DNA of 64,000 nucleotides from JAGXFP01 sp039714535 (GTDB lineage Bacteria; Desulfobacterota; Desulfobulbia; Desulfobulbales; JAGXFP01): positions 62,001-126,000 of the forward strand of contig JBDLJC010000002.1 in assembly GCA_039714535.1 (NCBI GenBank), given 5' to 3'. How positions within the stretch are numbered: the stretch's first letter is position 1; each line of letters begins with the position of its first letter. The translations under genes and the position numbers were made by a program. Under the pieces are notes generated by a model. The model saw nothing but the letters and a program-made list of their open reading frames with translations, was not told the origin of the DNA and made no database searches. This document shows, one piece after another, positions 34,028 to 42,991 of this stretch.

Positions 34028-34696
34028 TTAAGTCTCGCTCACCCGCTCGGCCATAAAGGAAACTACTTCAGCGATGGTCATCTGCGAAGAATCGATAATC
34101 ACCCCATCCTCGGCCGGTTTCAGTGGCGCTAGAGTCCGGCTGCTGTCAGCCCGGTCCCGCTCGATGATCAGGGCCAGGGTCTCTTCTTCGTCTGTCGGCT
34201 GCCCCTGTTCCTCAAGCTGTAAAACCCTTCTTCGGGCCCTTTCTTCCGGGGTGGCATCGAGAAAGAACTTCCAGGCTGCCCGCGGAAAAACTACGGTGCC
34301 CATATCACGCCCTTCGGCAACCACCTCGCCCCGCCCGCCTATTTCGCGCTGGAGGGAGGTAAGCTTGGCCCGAACCGCCGGAATGGCCGAAACCCTTGAG
34401 GCAACCATCGACATCTCCGGGGTCCTGATCGCCTCCGAAACATCTTCGCCGTCGAGAATAACTCTGGTCTCACCGCCGTCTGTCTTTAGTTGCAGATCAA
34501 TACCGGCCAACAGTTGCGCCAGAGCACCACAGCTATCACATGCAACACCGCTCCGTTCAATCTTGAGTCCCACCGCCCGGTACATGGCCCCGGTGTCGAG
34601 AAAGGTGTAGCCCAATCTGGCCGCCAGCAACTGGCTGATAGTGCTCTTACCGGCCCCGGAAGGGCCATCGATGGTAACGATCCGCTCCACAGCCAT
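34028..34696 (-). CDS. cmk: Cytidylate kinase
   Basis: Phosphorylates CMP/dCMP with ATP. 222 aa with the P-loop GPSGAGKS near the N-terminus, FLDTGAMYRA (CMP-binding) and AEGRDMGTVVFP. ATG 34696 overlaps the hisC stop by one base; a longer frame upstream lies antisense-free but inside hisC and is not used. The hisC-cmk coupling is seen in several Desulfobacterota, in my recollection. Confidence 0.95.
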   Translation of the reverse strand: MAVERIVTIDGPSGAGKSTISQLLAARLGYTFLDTGAMYRAVGLKIERSGVACDSCGALAQLLAGIDLQLKTDGGETRVILDGEDVSEAIRTPEMSMVASRVSAIPAVRAKLTSLQREIGGRGEVVAEGRDMGTVVFPRAAWKFFLDATPEERARRRVLQLEEQGQPTDEEETLALIIERDRADSSRTLAPLKPAEDGVIIDSSQMTIAEVVSFMAERVSET

Positions 34697-35847
34697 CAGC
34701 CGTTTCTCAATTCGGTCAGAACTTCTGCCAGAGAGGCAACCAGACGGCTGTTCTCTTCGGGAAGACCAACGGTGATTCTGATGTATTCGGGATAGCCATA
34801 GGCAGACATCGGTCGGATGATCACACCTTTTCCCAGCATCTTTTCGTATAGTTTCCGGCAATCCAGGCCGACATCGACCAGAAAGAAATTGGTATGGGTA
34901 TCGAAAACCTTGCAGCCAAGCGCCTTGATCTCTTCGGTCAGCCAGGCAATACCATCCTTGCTCAACTGCATGGTCTGGTCGTAGTGATCATCGTCGTCGA
35001 GGGCGGCCAGGGCTCCGATCTGGGCCGGCAGATTAACATTGAAAGGCTGGCGGACCCGATGAAGTAAATCGGCGATCTCGCTGTTCATCAGACCGTAGCC
35101 GATTCTGAGACCGGCCAGGCCATAGGCCTTGGAAAATGTCCTGAGACCGACAACCGGAGTACTATTATCGAGATATTTGCGGACATCAATCCGCACCGCC
35201 GCATCGACAAAATCGACATAGGCTTCGTCAAGCACCACGATGACCTGTTCGGGAACCTCGGCGAGAAAGGCTTCAAACTCTGCCCGACCGAAGATCACCC
35301 CGGTGGGGTTATTGGGATTATCGAGAAAGACCAGCCTGGTTCGGTCATTGATCAAAGCTAGGATAGCATCAAGATCGTGGCCGACGCCCAGTGAACTGCC
35401 GCCACCGTGACCAGCAATATTATGCGGCTGATCTTTTTTAAGGGGCGCCACCCGGTTAACACCGCCCCGGGCCTGGACCATCTTCTGATAAACCAGAAAG
35501 GTCGGGTTGCTGGTGACCACCTCATCCCCACCGCTAAGAAAGGTGTTGATCAGCAGTTCGATTATCTCGTTGGAGCCATTGCCGAAGACGATCTCGCCGG
35601 GAGCAACGCCCAGCTTCTCAGCCAGACGATGAGTCAGATAATGGCTGCTGCCATCGGGATAACGATGAAGTTTGTTCAGACCTGCGGCTATGGCGGCTAC
35701 CGCCTTGGGCGACGGGCCGAGGGCATTCTCGTTTGAGGCCAGCTTGATCGAACCGCTTAAGCCGTACTCCCTTTCCAGTTCCTCAATCGGTTTGCCGGGG
35801 GGGTAGGGTACCAGGCTGCTTATATTTTCGGATACTTTGAGTTTCAT
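34696..35847 (-). CDS. hisC: Histidinol-phosphate aminotransferase
   Basis: PLP enzyme of histidine synthesis, 383 aa, fold type I. Visible features: FGNGSNEIIE, the LDNPNNPTG loop near residue 170, LDEAYVDF, and the PLP lysine in RTFSKAYGLAGLRIGYG (near residue 240). No other his genes are nearby; downstream cmk is translationally coupled. Confidence 0.95.
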   Translation of the reverse strand: MKLKVSENISSLVPYPPGKPIEELEREYGLSGSIKLASNENALGPSPKAVAAIAAGLNKLHRYPDGSSHYLTHRLAEKLGVAPGEIVFGNGSNEIIELLINTFLSGGDEVVTSNPTFLVYQKMVQARGGVNRVAPLKKDQPHNIAGHGGGSSLGVGHDLDAILALINDRTRLVFLDNPNNPTGVIFGRAEFEAFLAEVPEQVIVVLDEAYVDFVDAAVRIDVRKYLDNSTPVVGLRTFSKAYGLAGLRIGYGLMNSEIADLLHRVRQPFNVNLPAQIGALAALDDDDHYDQTMQLSKDGIAWLTEEIKALGCKVFDTHTNFFLVDVGLDCRKLYEKMLGKGVIIRPMSAYGYPEYIRITVGLPEENSRLVASLAEVLTELRNG

Positions 35848-35910
35848 AGGAACTTTCCGTTAAGCCGATGTCAATAAATAACACGGTTCAATCAATAGTT
35901 TGAACGGCAT

Positions 35911-35963
35911 AAAAGGGGCCGTAATGGAATGATTATAAACGGCCATGTAATTTTCGGCCCCTA
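35911..35963 (-). terminator. Possible terminator of gatA
   Basis: On the minus strand AGGGGCCG (35955-35962, overlapping the gatA stop) pairs with CGGCCCCT (35914-35921), followed by TTTT. The loop of about 33 nt is long, so the call is weak. Confidence 0.35.
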
Positions 35964-37421
35964 AATGGCGGTGGGTTTACGGCCGACCAGCCCCAGTTCC
36001 TGCTCCAGACAGGAGGCGGTCCGGAACAGTTGTTCTTCATCGAAATGGGCGGCCTGGATCTGCAGGCCGATCGGCAACCCATCGCCACTGAAGCCGCAAG
36101 GCAATGAGATGCCGGGCACTCCGGAAAGATTTGCCGAAATAGTAAGGATATCAGAAAGATAGACGCTCAAGGGATCGTTGTCTTTCTCGCCGATTTGCCA
36201 GGCCGGCGAGGGGCTGACTGGCGACACCATAATATCGCATTTGGCAAAGGCCTCCTTGAAATCGTTGATAATCAGGGTGCGGACCTGCAGGGCTTTCTTG
36301 TAGTAGGCATCGTAATATCCGGAAGAAAGAACATAGGTGCCGATCATGATCCTTCTCTTTACTTCCTCGCCAAAGCCCTCGGATTTGGATTTTTTATACA
36401 TCTCCACAAGGGACTCGGGATCCTTGGTCCGGTGGCCGAAGCGAACCCCGTCAAAGCGGGCCAGGTTCGAGCTGGCCTCAGCCGGGGCGATTACATAATA
36501 AGCGGCAACGCCATAACTGGTATGGGGCAAAGAAACCTCAATGATTTCAGCACCGGCCTCTTCAAGGATTCTGATCCCGTTGCGCACCGCCGCTTCAACC
36601 TCCGGCGCCAGTCCTTCTTCAAAATATTCCTTGGGGATACCGACCTTCAGGCCCCGCACTCCCTGGTCAAGGGCGGCAACATAATCAGGGACCGGCAGAT
36701 TTAATGAGGTGGAATCCAGCTTGTCATGGCCGCTGATCGCCTTGAGCATCAGAGCGCTATCCCGAACATCTTTGGTCAGAGGGCCAAGTTGATCCAGCGA
36801 GGAGGCATAGGCGATCAGGCCATAGCGGGAGACACGACCGTAGGTGGGCTTCACCCCAACCACCCCGCAGTGGGAGGCGGGTAGCCGAATCGAGCCGCCG
36901 GTATCGGAACCGATTGAGGCGATACACTCATCGGCCGCCACTGCCGCCGCCGAGCCGCCGCTGGAACCGCCGCAGACATGATCAAGGGCCCAGGGGTTAT
37001 GGGGAACCCCGAAGGCACAGTTCTCATTGGCGGAGCCCATGGCAAATTCGTCCATACTGAGCTTGCCAAGAATAATAGCGCCGGCTTCTTTTAATTTTGT
37101 TACCAGGGTCGCATCGTAAGGAGGGATAAACGGTTCCAGGATCTTAGAGCCGCTGGTGGTCCGCAGCCCCTCCGTGCAAACAACATCTTTCAGGGCCAGG
37201 GGAATTCCGGCCAAGGGTCTGTCGGGGGTAAAGGCTTGCTGTTTATCCGCCTCGGTAGCCTGAGTCAGGGCGTTATCCCGATCCAGAGTTATATAGGCCC
37301 CGACCTTGTCTTCAACCTGATCAATCCGGGCCAGGACCGATTCGGTAATCTCAAGCGAAGACACTTCGCCCTTGGCGAGCATCCCCTGCAATTGGTGAAT
37401 AGTTAAGGAATTGAGCTCCAT
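35961..37421 (-). CDS. gatA: Aspartyl/glutamyl-tRNA(Asn/Gln) amidotransferase subunit A
   Basis: 486-aa amidase that supplies ammonia for conversion of Glu-tRNA(Gln) or Asp-tRNA(Asn). The Ser-cisSer-Lys triad is visible in ALKDVV (Lys) and GSSGGSAAAVA/GSDTGGSIRLPA (serines). gatC lies 127 bp upstream; gatB is not in this window. Confidence 0.96.
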   Translation of the reverse strand: MELNSLTIHQLQGMLAKGEVSSLEITESVLARIDQVEDKVGAYITLDRDNALTQATEADKQQAFTPDRPLAGIPLALKDVVCTEGLRTTSGSKILEPFIPPYDATLVTKLKEAGAIILGKLSMDEFAMGSANENCAFGVPHNPWALDHVCGGSSGGSAAAVAADECIASIGSDTGGSIRLPASHCGVVGVKPTYGRVSRYGLIAYASSLDQLGPLTKDVRDSALMLKAISGHDKLDSTSLNLPVPDYVAALDQGVRGLKVGIPKEYFEEGLAPEVEAAVRNGIRILEEAGAEIIEVSLPHTSYGVAAYYVIAPAEASSNLARFDGVRFGHRTKDPESLVEMYKKSKSEGFGEEVKRRIMIGTYVLSSGYYDAYYKKALQVRTLIINDFKEAFAKCDIMVSPVSPSPAWQIGEKDNDPLSVYLSDILTISANLSGVPGISLPCGFSGDGLPIGLQIQAAHFDEEQLFRTASCLEQELGLVGRKPTAI

Positions 37422-37548
37422 TATTTTTGTTCCCGCGTGCTTATTTCATGATTCTGAATAAAAAAAGCGAACCCACAAGTATGATGCGATTCGCCTCAAT
37501 CAACCTTTCTGTAACCATACCGATACAACCTCTGGGGTACGTCACGGG

Positions 37549-37833
37549 TCAAATGACTCTAGGTACCACAAACGCTTCGCCGTTTTGGCGAGGGCTATTC
37601 GCCAGGGCCTTTTCTTGGCCCAGCGAGTCACGAAGTTCATCGTCCCGGAAGGCATTGGTAATGGAAATGGCATGGGTAGTCGGCTCAACCTTGCTGGTAT
37701 CAAGTTCGTTTAACTTGTCAACGTAAGATAGGATCTGGGCAAGTTGGTCAGCCATCGCTGCGACCTCTGCCGGTTTTAATTCCAGATGGGCCAAATTGGC
37801 GACATATTCTACTTCATCAATGGTTATCTTCAT
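37549..37833 (-). CDS. gatC: Aspartyl/glutamyl-tRNA(Asn/Gln) amidotransferase subunit C
   Basis: 94-aa stabilising subunit of GatCAB. The N-terminal VEYVANLAHLELK and central LNELDT...VEPTTHA motifs are diagnostic. It is same-strand and upstream of gatA. Confidence 0.93.
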   Translation of the reverse strand: MKITIDEVEYVANLAHLELKPAEVAAMADQLAQILSYVDKLNELDTSKVEPTTHAISITNAFRDDELRDSLGQEKALANSPRQNGEAFVVPRVI

Positions 37834-37914
37834 GGGCTGAACATCTAACGTAAAACCTGCGCCAAGTCAAACAGTCTTGTAACTATTCAAGGAACCAGAG
37901 CGCTTGGAATGAAA

Positions 37915-38982
37915 TCAAATTTGCCAGTATGGAGCGTGGGCCTTTCTAATGATCTCGAGGGCATCTGTCGATAAGCATCCCGGCTTGCCAAAACCAGCAT
38001 CGGCCAAGGCGTCTGTTTTTGCGGAAATATCGGCTAGTAATGGGGTTGCCGCCAATTCACCAAGAGTGGCCAGAACACCGTCCCGAAGCCCCGTCAGGCT
38101 ATACCCTCCTTCCAGGGTCAGGAGTAGTCTGCCTCCGCACAGCTCTGTGGCCAATTCTTTTAAAACCCTGGTCATATAGGCAAAGCCCGCGTCTGTTACC
38201 GCCATTGAACCCAAGGGGTCGCCAAGACAGATATCATAACCGGCCGAAACCAGAATCATTTCCGGTTGATATTGGCGGGCCACCGGCGCCACGATCTCGT
38301 TAAAAATAGCCGCGTAGGACCTGTCGTTCTGACCGCCGGAGAGGGGGATGTTTACCGTGTAACCTGAGCCTTTGCCACTACCGGTTTCCTGTAATGCGCC
38401 GCTTCCGGGATAATGGGGATAGAGGTGGGTCGAGAGGTAGAGAACCTGTTCGGTATCGTAAAAAGAATGCTGGGTGCCGTTGCCGTGATGGATATCCCAG
38501 TCAATAACCATGACCCGTTTCAGGCCCAGTTCCTGGATGGCATAGACAGCAGCGATGGCAACATTGTTGAACAGGCAGAATCCCATGGGGCGCTCGGCCT
38601 CAGCGTGATGCCCGGGCGGGCGCACCAGGGCAAAAACATTGTCAACCTGACCAGCCATGAGCATCTTGGTTCCCTCGACTACCGCCCCAACGGCCAGGCA
38701 AGCTGCCTCGTATGATTTTGATGAGGCCCCGGTGTCGGGATCGAGACTGACAAAACCCTGGCCGGCGGTACTGGCAATCTGCTCGATATGGTCCTTGCTG
38801 TGGATCAACTGCAGATGGCGGGACTCAGCCACGGCAAAATCAGGCAAGGTAAAACAGCTCAACGATTCAAATTCGCTAAAGCCTCCATAGATTGATGCCA
38901 ATCGATCTGGAGATTCAACATGGGAAAACCCAGCATCGTGTTCCAGGAACAGGTCATTTTTCATGATGGCGGTTTTTAACAT
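37915..38982 (-). CDS. Histone-deacetylase-family hydrolase (AcuC/acetylpolyamine amidohydrolase-like)
   Basis: 355-aa zinc hydrolase of the arginase/deacetylase fold. Catalytic HH in RPPGHHAEAE near residue 137, the metal motif DWDIHHGNGTQ near 175, and the later D in SAGYDICLGDP. Bacterial members remove acetyl groups from polyamines, proteins or small amides; the substrate here is not determined. An AGGAG site 7 bp before ATG 38982 supports the start. Confidence 0.88.
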   Translation of the reverse strand: MLKTAIMKNDLFLEHDAGFSHVESPDRLASIYGGFSEFESLSCFTLPDFAVAESRHLQLIHSKDHIEQIASTAGQGFVSLDPDTGASSKSYEAACLAVGAVVEGTKMLMAGQVDNVFALVRPPGHHAEAERPMGFCLFNNVAIAAVYAIQELGLKRVMVIDWDIHHGNGTQHSFYDTEQVLYLSTHLYPHYPGSGALQETGSGKGSGYTVNIPLSGGQNDRSYAAIFNEIVAPVARQYQPEMILVSAGYDICLGDPLGSMAVTDAGFAYMTRVLKELATELCGGRLLLTLEGGYSLTGLRDGVLATLGELAATPLLADISAKTDALADAGFGKPGCLSTDALEIIRKAHAPYWQI

Positions 38983-39089
38983 TAGAGTACTCCTGAATAG
39001 ATCTATACCGGAACAAGCTTCAACTGAGGAAACATAGGAAAAATAAAAACGCTAATTTAGCATTTCAAAACTGTTAAGAAATATTCGAA

Positions 39090-39773
39090 CTAAACCATCT
39101 TATCTTCCGACCAATCGTTATGCTCGAATTGGCTGTGATCCGGTTTGGGCGGTTTTTCTTCAGCAAGCCTCGAATCAAGCCACTTACTGATCTTGTCGAA
39201 TTCGGCAGCGATCTCCTTCAAGGCCCGGCCACGATGACTGATTTTGTTTTTCTCCTCAATCGTACTTTCGGCAAAGGTCTTGCCCAGTTCGGGTGAAAAG
39301 AAGACCGGGTCGTAACCGAAACCACCGTTGCCGGCAGCTTCCGTGGTGATCGTTCCTTCGCATTTTCCTTCGTACGTCAGAGCCGGGCCGGACGGTACGG
39401 CAATGGATATTACGCAATGAAAGGCGGCCCGGCGGTCATTCTGGCCTGCCATCTCTTTGAGGAGTTTTTTGACATTGTCCTCATCGCTGGCATTTTCTCC
39501 GGCATAACGGGCTGAGTAGACCCCGGGGGCGCCGTCCAGCGCTGCAACCACCAGACCAGAGTCGTCAGAAATTGCCGGCAGGCCCAGCACTTTGGCGGTA
39601 AAAATGGCCTTTTTGTAGGCGTTTTCATCAAATGTCTCGCCATCTTCCACGGCCTCGGGAATGGGGCCAAAGTCATTCAAGCTACGCAGATCTATGTCAA
39701 AAGCACTGAGGACCTTTCTTAGTTCTTTGACCTTCCCTTCGTTACGGGTGGCCAGGACCAGTATATGTTTCAT
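39090..39773 (-). CDS. rdgB: Non-canonical purine NTP pyrophosphatase (RdgB/HAM1)
   Basis: Removes dITP/XTP from the nucleotide pool. 227 aa with LATRNEGKVKEL at the N-terminus, SDDSGLVV near residue 70 and GFGYDPVFF near 155, all family signatures. A ~25-residue charged C-terminal extension follows the conserved domain. Confidence 0.93.
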   Translation of the reverse strand: MKHILVLATRNEGKVKELRKVLSAFDIDLRSLNDFGPIPEAVEDGETFDENAYKKAIFTAKVLGLPAISDDSGLVVAALDGAPGVYSARYAGENASDEDNVKKLLKEMAGQNDRRAAFHCVISIAVPSGPALTYEGKCEGTITTEAAGNGGFGYDPVFFSPELGKTFAESTIEEKNKISHRGRALKEIAAEFDKISKWLDSRLAEEKPPKPDHSQFEHNDWSEDKMV

Positions 39774-39805
39774 GAAAACTTCTCCGTCATTATCGTTGAG
39801 ATGGT

Positions 39806-39830
39806 TTTTCGCAGTCTTCGCTCAGCTGCG
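39806..39830. repeat. Dispersed palindromic element, copy 1
   Basis: CGCAG...CTGCG inverted repeat flanking a TCTTCGCTCAG core. Related copies lie at 45771-45797 (minus) and about 56954-56970, all between genes. Confidence 0.4.
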
Positions 39831-39975
39831 TCTACCTCTACCTCCAAACATTTAAGTGATATTGCAGATGACTGCAAGGGAGATCATTGCTTTTCTATTT
39901 GACAGCCAACCGGATAAGCTCTTAAATGTGAGAAAAATTGTGATTTGCTATAAATTCCAGACAGCGGATAGATTT

Positions 39976-40506
39976 GTGCCCGAACAAAAACGTAAAATCA
40001 TTCTTATCGGCTATCGGGCGACCGGCAAGAGTACCGTTGGCCGGTTGCTGGCTGAACGCCTTGATATCACCTTCATTGATATGGATGAAGTCTTGGTGGC
40101 CCGGCATGGTGAAATCCGTGACTTGGTTAAAGAGCGGGGCTGGGACTATTTTCGGGCCCGGGAGAGGGAACTGCTCGAAGAACTGGTGACCAGTCGTGAG
40201 GCAGTTATTTCCACCGGCGGTGGGGCGGTCCTGCATCATGATGTCTGGCAGGAGCTTAAAGAGACCGGCTTGGTGATTTGGCTGAGCGTCGACTTGGCAA
40301 CCATCTGCCGGCGTCTTGGTGCGGATTCAGCTAGTGACAGCCAACGGCCCTCTTTGACCGGAGGTGATATAAAAGCTGAAGTCGCGAAGGTCTTGGCAGA
40401 GCGGGAACATCTTTATCGTGAGGGCTCACATCTGGTGGTTGATGCAACCAGGCCGGTGGTAGAGGTGGTGGCGGAGATTGAAAAGGCTCTTGCATGGGGG
40501 GCATAA
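39976..40506 (+). CDS. aroK: Shikimate kinase
   Basis: Phosphorylates shikimate in the chorismate pathway; aroC follows 2.5 kb downstream. 176 aa from GTG 39976. P-loop GYRATGKST, shikimate-binding D in DMDEVLVARHG, FRARERELL and STGGGAV. Upstream in-frame ATGs would add ~40 unrelated residues, so GTG is preferred although its ribosome site is weak. Confidence 0.92.
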   Translation: MPEQKRKIILIGYRATGKSTVGRLLAERLDITFIDMDEVLVARHGEIRDLVKERGWDYFRARERELLEELVTSREAVISTGGGAVLHHDVWQELKETGLVIWLSVDLATICRRLGADSASDSQRPSLTGGDIKAEVAKVLAEREHLYREGSHLVVDATRPVVEVVAEIEKALAWGA

Positions 40507-40660
40507 GTTTGACAGCTAGCGTGGTCAGCACAACCTTTAGCAAGGTTCTTATATTCTTCTCGTTATCGTCTTTTGACGAAAAAATTGGCGTTTAGCCTAC
40601 CCCAAGATTACTCGCTGTTAGCCACCGAAACTTGGAAAACAAGACAGTGCGAGCCGAAAT

Positions 40661-40694
40661 TATGAATACGAAAGTCTTGCCATTTGTATTCATA
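40661..40694. repeat. 9-bp inverted repeat upstream of the TPR-SGNH gene
   Basis: TATGAATAC (40661-40669) and GTATTCATA (40686-40694) are perfect inverted repeats with a 16-nt loop, 48 bp before the gene start: a possible operator or leader hairpin. Confidence 0.35.
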
Positions 40695-40741
40695 GACACG
40701 ATGAAACGGGTATCAGGTTGCTAAGTCTAAGGGTGAGTTCA

Positions 40742-42505
40742 ATGAAAAGAGGAAACAGGGGAAAAAGCGCTATTAATTTGAGCGAGGAACTTGGCAAAGC
40801 CATCACCCTGCATCAAAATGGCCAGTTCCAGCAGGCCAAGGTTATCTACAAGAAGATTATCCGGCATTCCCCAATGCACCCTGAAGCACTCCATATGCTT
40901 GGTATCCTTTACACTCAGACAGGAAAACTTGAGACTGCGATTGACTTGATGTGTAAATCGATTAAGCACGCCCCTGGTCGACCAGATTACCTGTTTAACC
41001 TTGCCCGGGCCTATCATGACCTAGGGAATTTAGATGATGCTATTGCCACCTACCAAGAGTATCTCCGTTTCGTTCCTGATGATTCAGAAGCGCTTCACAT
41101 GCTGGGTCGGGCTATGCACGACAAAAGGGCGTTTGAGCAAGCTATTATCTGTTTCCAACGGGCTTTAGAAAAATCTCCAGAGCGAGTGGATTATCTCAAC
41201 AGTTTGGGGCTGACGTATCACGCTCATGGTGATTGGGAACAGGCGATAATATGTTATGAGCTGGCTCTTAAGCATCAGCCGAATGATTTTATTGTTCTAA
41301 ACAATTTGGGAGAAACATTTCGAAAATTAAAAAAATATGCTAATGCGACTGCTTGTTTTCGACAGGCACTATATGTCAAACCCGATTCCGCCAGGGTCCT
41401 TAACAATCTTGGTATCGTGCTTAGAGAGGAAGGAAAGCTTGAGGATGCTGCTGGGAATTTCCAAAAGGCGGTGGCGGACAAACCCGATTACGCTGAGGCC
41501 CATTACAACTTGGGACTTGTTCTCAGTGAAAATGGCAGAGGTGGAGAAGCTATAACGTGTTTTGAGAAGGCTCTGTCCATAAAACCTGAATACGCTGAGG
41601 CGCACCATAATTTTGGTGTTATTCTGAAAGCGCAAGGAAGAATAGAAGAATCCATCATACGTTTTAAGAAGGCCCTAGCTTTTAAACCGGATTACCTAAG
41701 GGCTCAAACCTATTTGGCAATAATTTCTTGGACTAATGGAGATTGGGTTACATGTGAAAAATACCTTGATTCTATTTCCAATACTAAAAGGATATTAAGT
41801 GATAAAGAATCTAAATTTGTTGTTCCGTATCACATCTTTTTGGTAAAACTTCTTAAATACAGAGCATTAAATGCCAATCGGTATCTAAAAGATAAATGTC
41901 TTCCCATAATCTATGTTGTTGGTGATAGCCACTGTCTCTCAACAGCTCATACAATAATGAATTACAAGAATGTTGATTATTCTGCTGAAGCTAAGATAGT
42001 AATTGGCTGTAAGGCATGGCATCTAGGGAATAAAGTCAACAACAGATTTAAATATGAGTTTGAAAAAAAGATTGATTCAATACCATATGGATCAGTAGCG
42101 ATATTGATGTTTGGTGAAATTGACTGTCGGCTTGAAGAAGGAATAATAAAAAATTATAAAAAAAACAATGTTAACTTAACAGAGTCAATTACCCACTTGG
42201 TAGATGACTATTTAAGTTACATAATAAAAAAATTATATTCTAGAGAAATTATTTCAATAATATGTAATGTCCCCGTGCAATTAATCAAACAATATACTGT
42301 GTCGGACGCCGATAAAAAGTTACAGGAAAAAGTCTTGGCAATATTCAATCAGGCATTGAAAAATAACCTCTCAAAAAAACAGATCCCTCTCCTGGATGTT
42401 TATACCTTTTCCAAAAAGCAAGATAATGTTTCTGATAATGAATGCCATATTGATAGATATCACTTACGGCCATCTGTTTTCACGCATTTGATTAAGGAAT
42501 TATGA
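40742..42505 (+). CDS. TPR protein with C-terminal SGNH-hydrolase-like domain (paralogue 1)
   Basis: 587 aa. About ten tetratricopeptide repeats fill residues 15-340. The C-terminal part (about 385-587) has GDSH at 394-397 (block I), FGEIDCR near 457 (block III-like) and a final HIDRYHLRP segment with D and H, the pattern of an SGNH/GDSL esterase or acyltransferase. No signal peptide is seen. The C-terminal domain is AT-richer than the TPR part. It is closely similar there to the protein at 59301-61211. ATG 40742 follows AAGGGTGAG. Probably a surface-glycan or polysaccharide modification enzyme (inference). Confidence 0.75.
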   Translation: MKRGNRGKSAINLSEELGKAITLHQNGQFQQAKVIYKKIIRHSPMHPEALHMLGILYTQTGKLETAIDLMCKSIKHAPGRPDYLFNLARAYHDLGNLDDAIATYQEYLRFVPDDSEALHMLGRAMHDKRAFEQAIICFQRALEKSPERVDYLNSLGLTYHAHGDWEQAIICYELALKHQPNDFIVLNNLGETFRKLKKYANATACFRQALYVKPDSARVLNNLGIVLREEGKLEDAAGNFQKAVADKPDYAEAHYNLGLVLSENGRGGEAITCFEKALSIKPEYAEAHHNFGVILKAQGRIEESIIRFKKALAFKPDYLRAQTYLAIISWTNGDWVTCEKYLDSISNTKRILSDKESKFVVPYHIFLVKLLKYRALNANRYLKDKCLPIIYVVGDSHCLSTAHTIMNYKNVDYSAEAKIVIGCKAWHLGNKVNNRFKYEFEKKIDSIPYGSVAILMFGEIDCRLEEGIIKNYKKNNVNLTESITHLVDDYLSYIIKKLYSREIISIICNVPVQLIKQYTVSDADKKLQEKVLAIFNQALKNNLSKKQIPLLDVYTFSKKQDNVSDNECHIDRYHLRPSVFTHLIKEL

Positions 42506-42553
42506 TTGAGGGGAGTGCAAACATGTATATGACTTAACAGAGGGGCAATATAC

Positions 42554-42850
42554 CTTCTCTATGCGGGTCTGATGAGACACTGGCACGATGTTTTTCTTGG
42601 CAAAATATACGACATTAAATATGAGAATATAATAGTTGATCAAGAAGGAGAAAAGTGGACGCTGCTGCAACATTGTGGGTTGTCATGGAATGACAAATGC
42701 TTGTCCTTTTATAAAACATCGCGGAATGTATCAACACTTAGCTGGATACAAGTCCGCAAACCTATATACAAGGACTCAGTCCAACTTTGGGGAAAATACC
42801 GAAAGCATTTAGAACCATTGCGATCCATACTCTTTGATGGACGATGGTAA
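42554..42850 (+). pseudogene. C-terminal remnant of a TPR-sulfotransferase
   Basis: About 98 codons equivalent to the last ~100 residues of the sulfotransferase at 61441-63585: LMRHWHDV, YDIKYENI, DQEGEKW, CGLSWND, and RKPIYKDSV all align with its end. The PAPS-binding N-terminal part and the TPRs are missing, and an in-frame TGA (42530-42532) precedes the similarity. An ATG at 42572 could start a 92-aa peptide but it would lack the catalytic core. It lies directly after a TPR-SGNH gene, as a degenerate counterpart of the pair at 59-63 kb. Confidence 0.75.
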
Positions 42851-42991
42851 CTTTCATAAGATGTTTTATTTTGTTTTTAAGGCAGGAGGAAAGCTTGTTG
42901 GGGAATCAGGAGGTCGTCCAACTTGGCATTTAAAGAAAATCAAATAACAACATTCAATTATCAACTAAAACATAGATTGTAAGGTGATAAA

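Noticed and set aside
34697..34861. N-terminal extension of cytidylate kinase
   Set aside because: The extra 55 residues lie within hisC in another frame, are rich in Arg/Ser and match no kinase; the ATG at 34696 overlaps the hisC stop in the usual manner.
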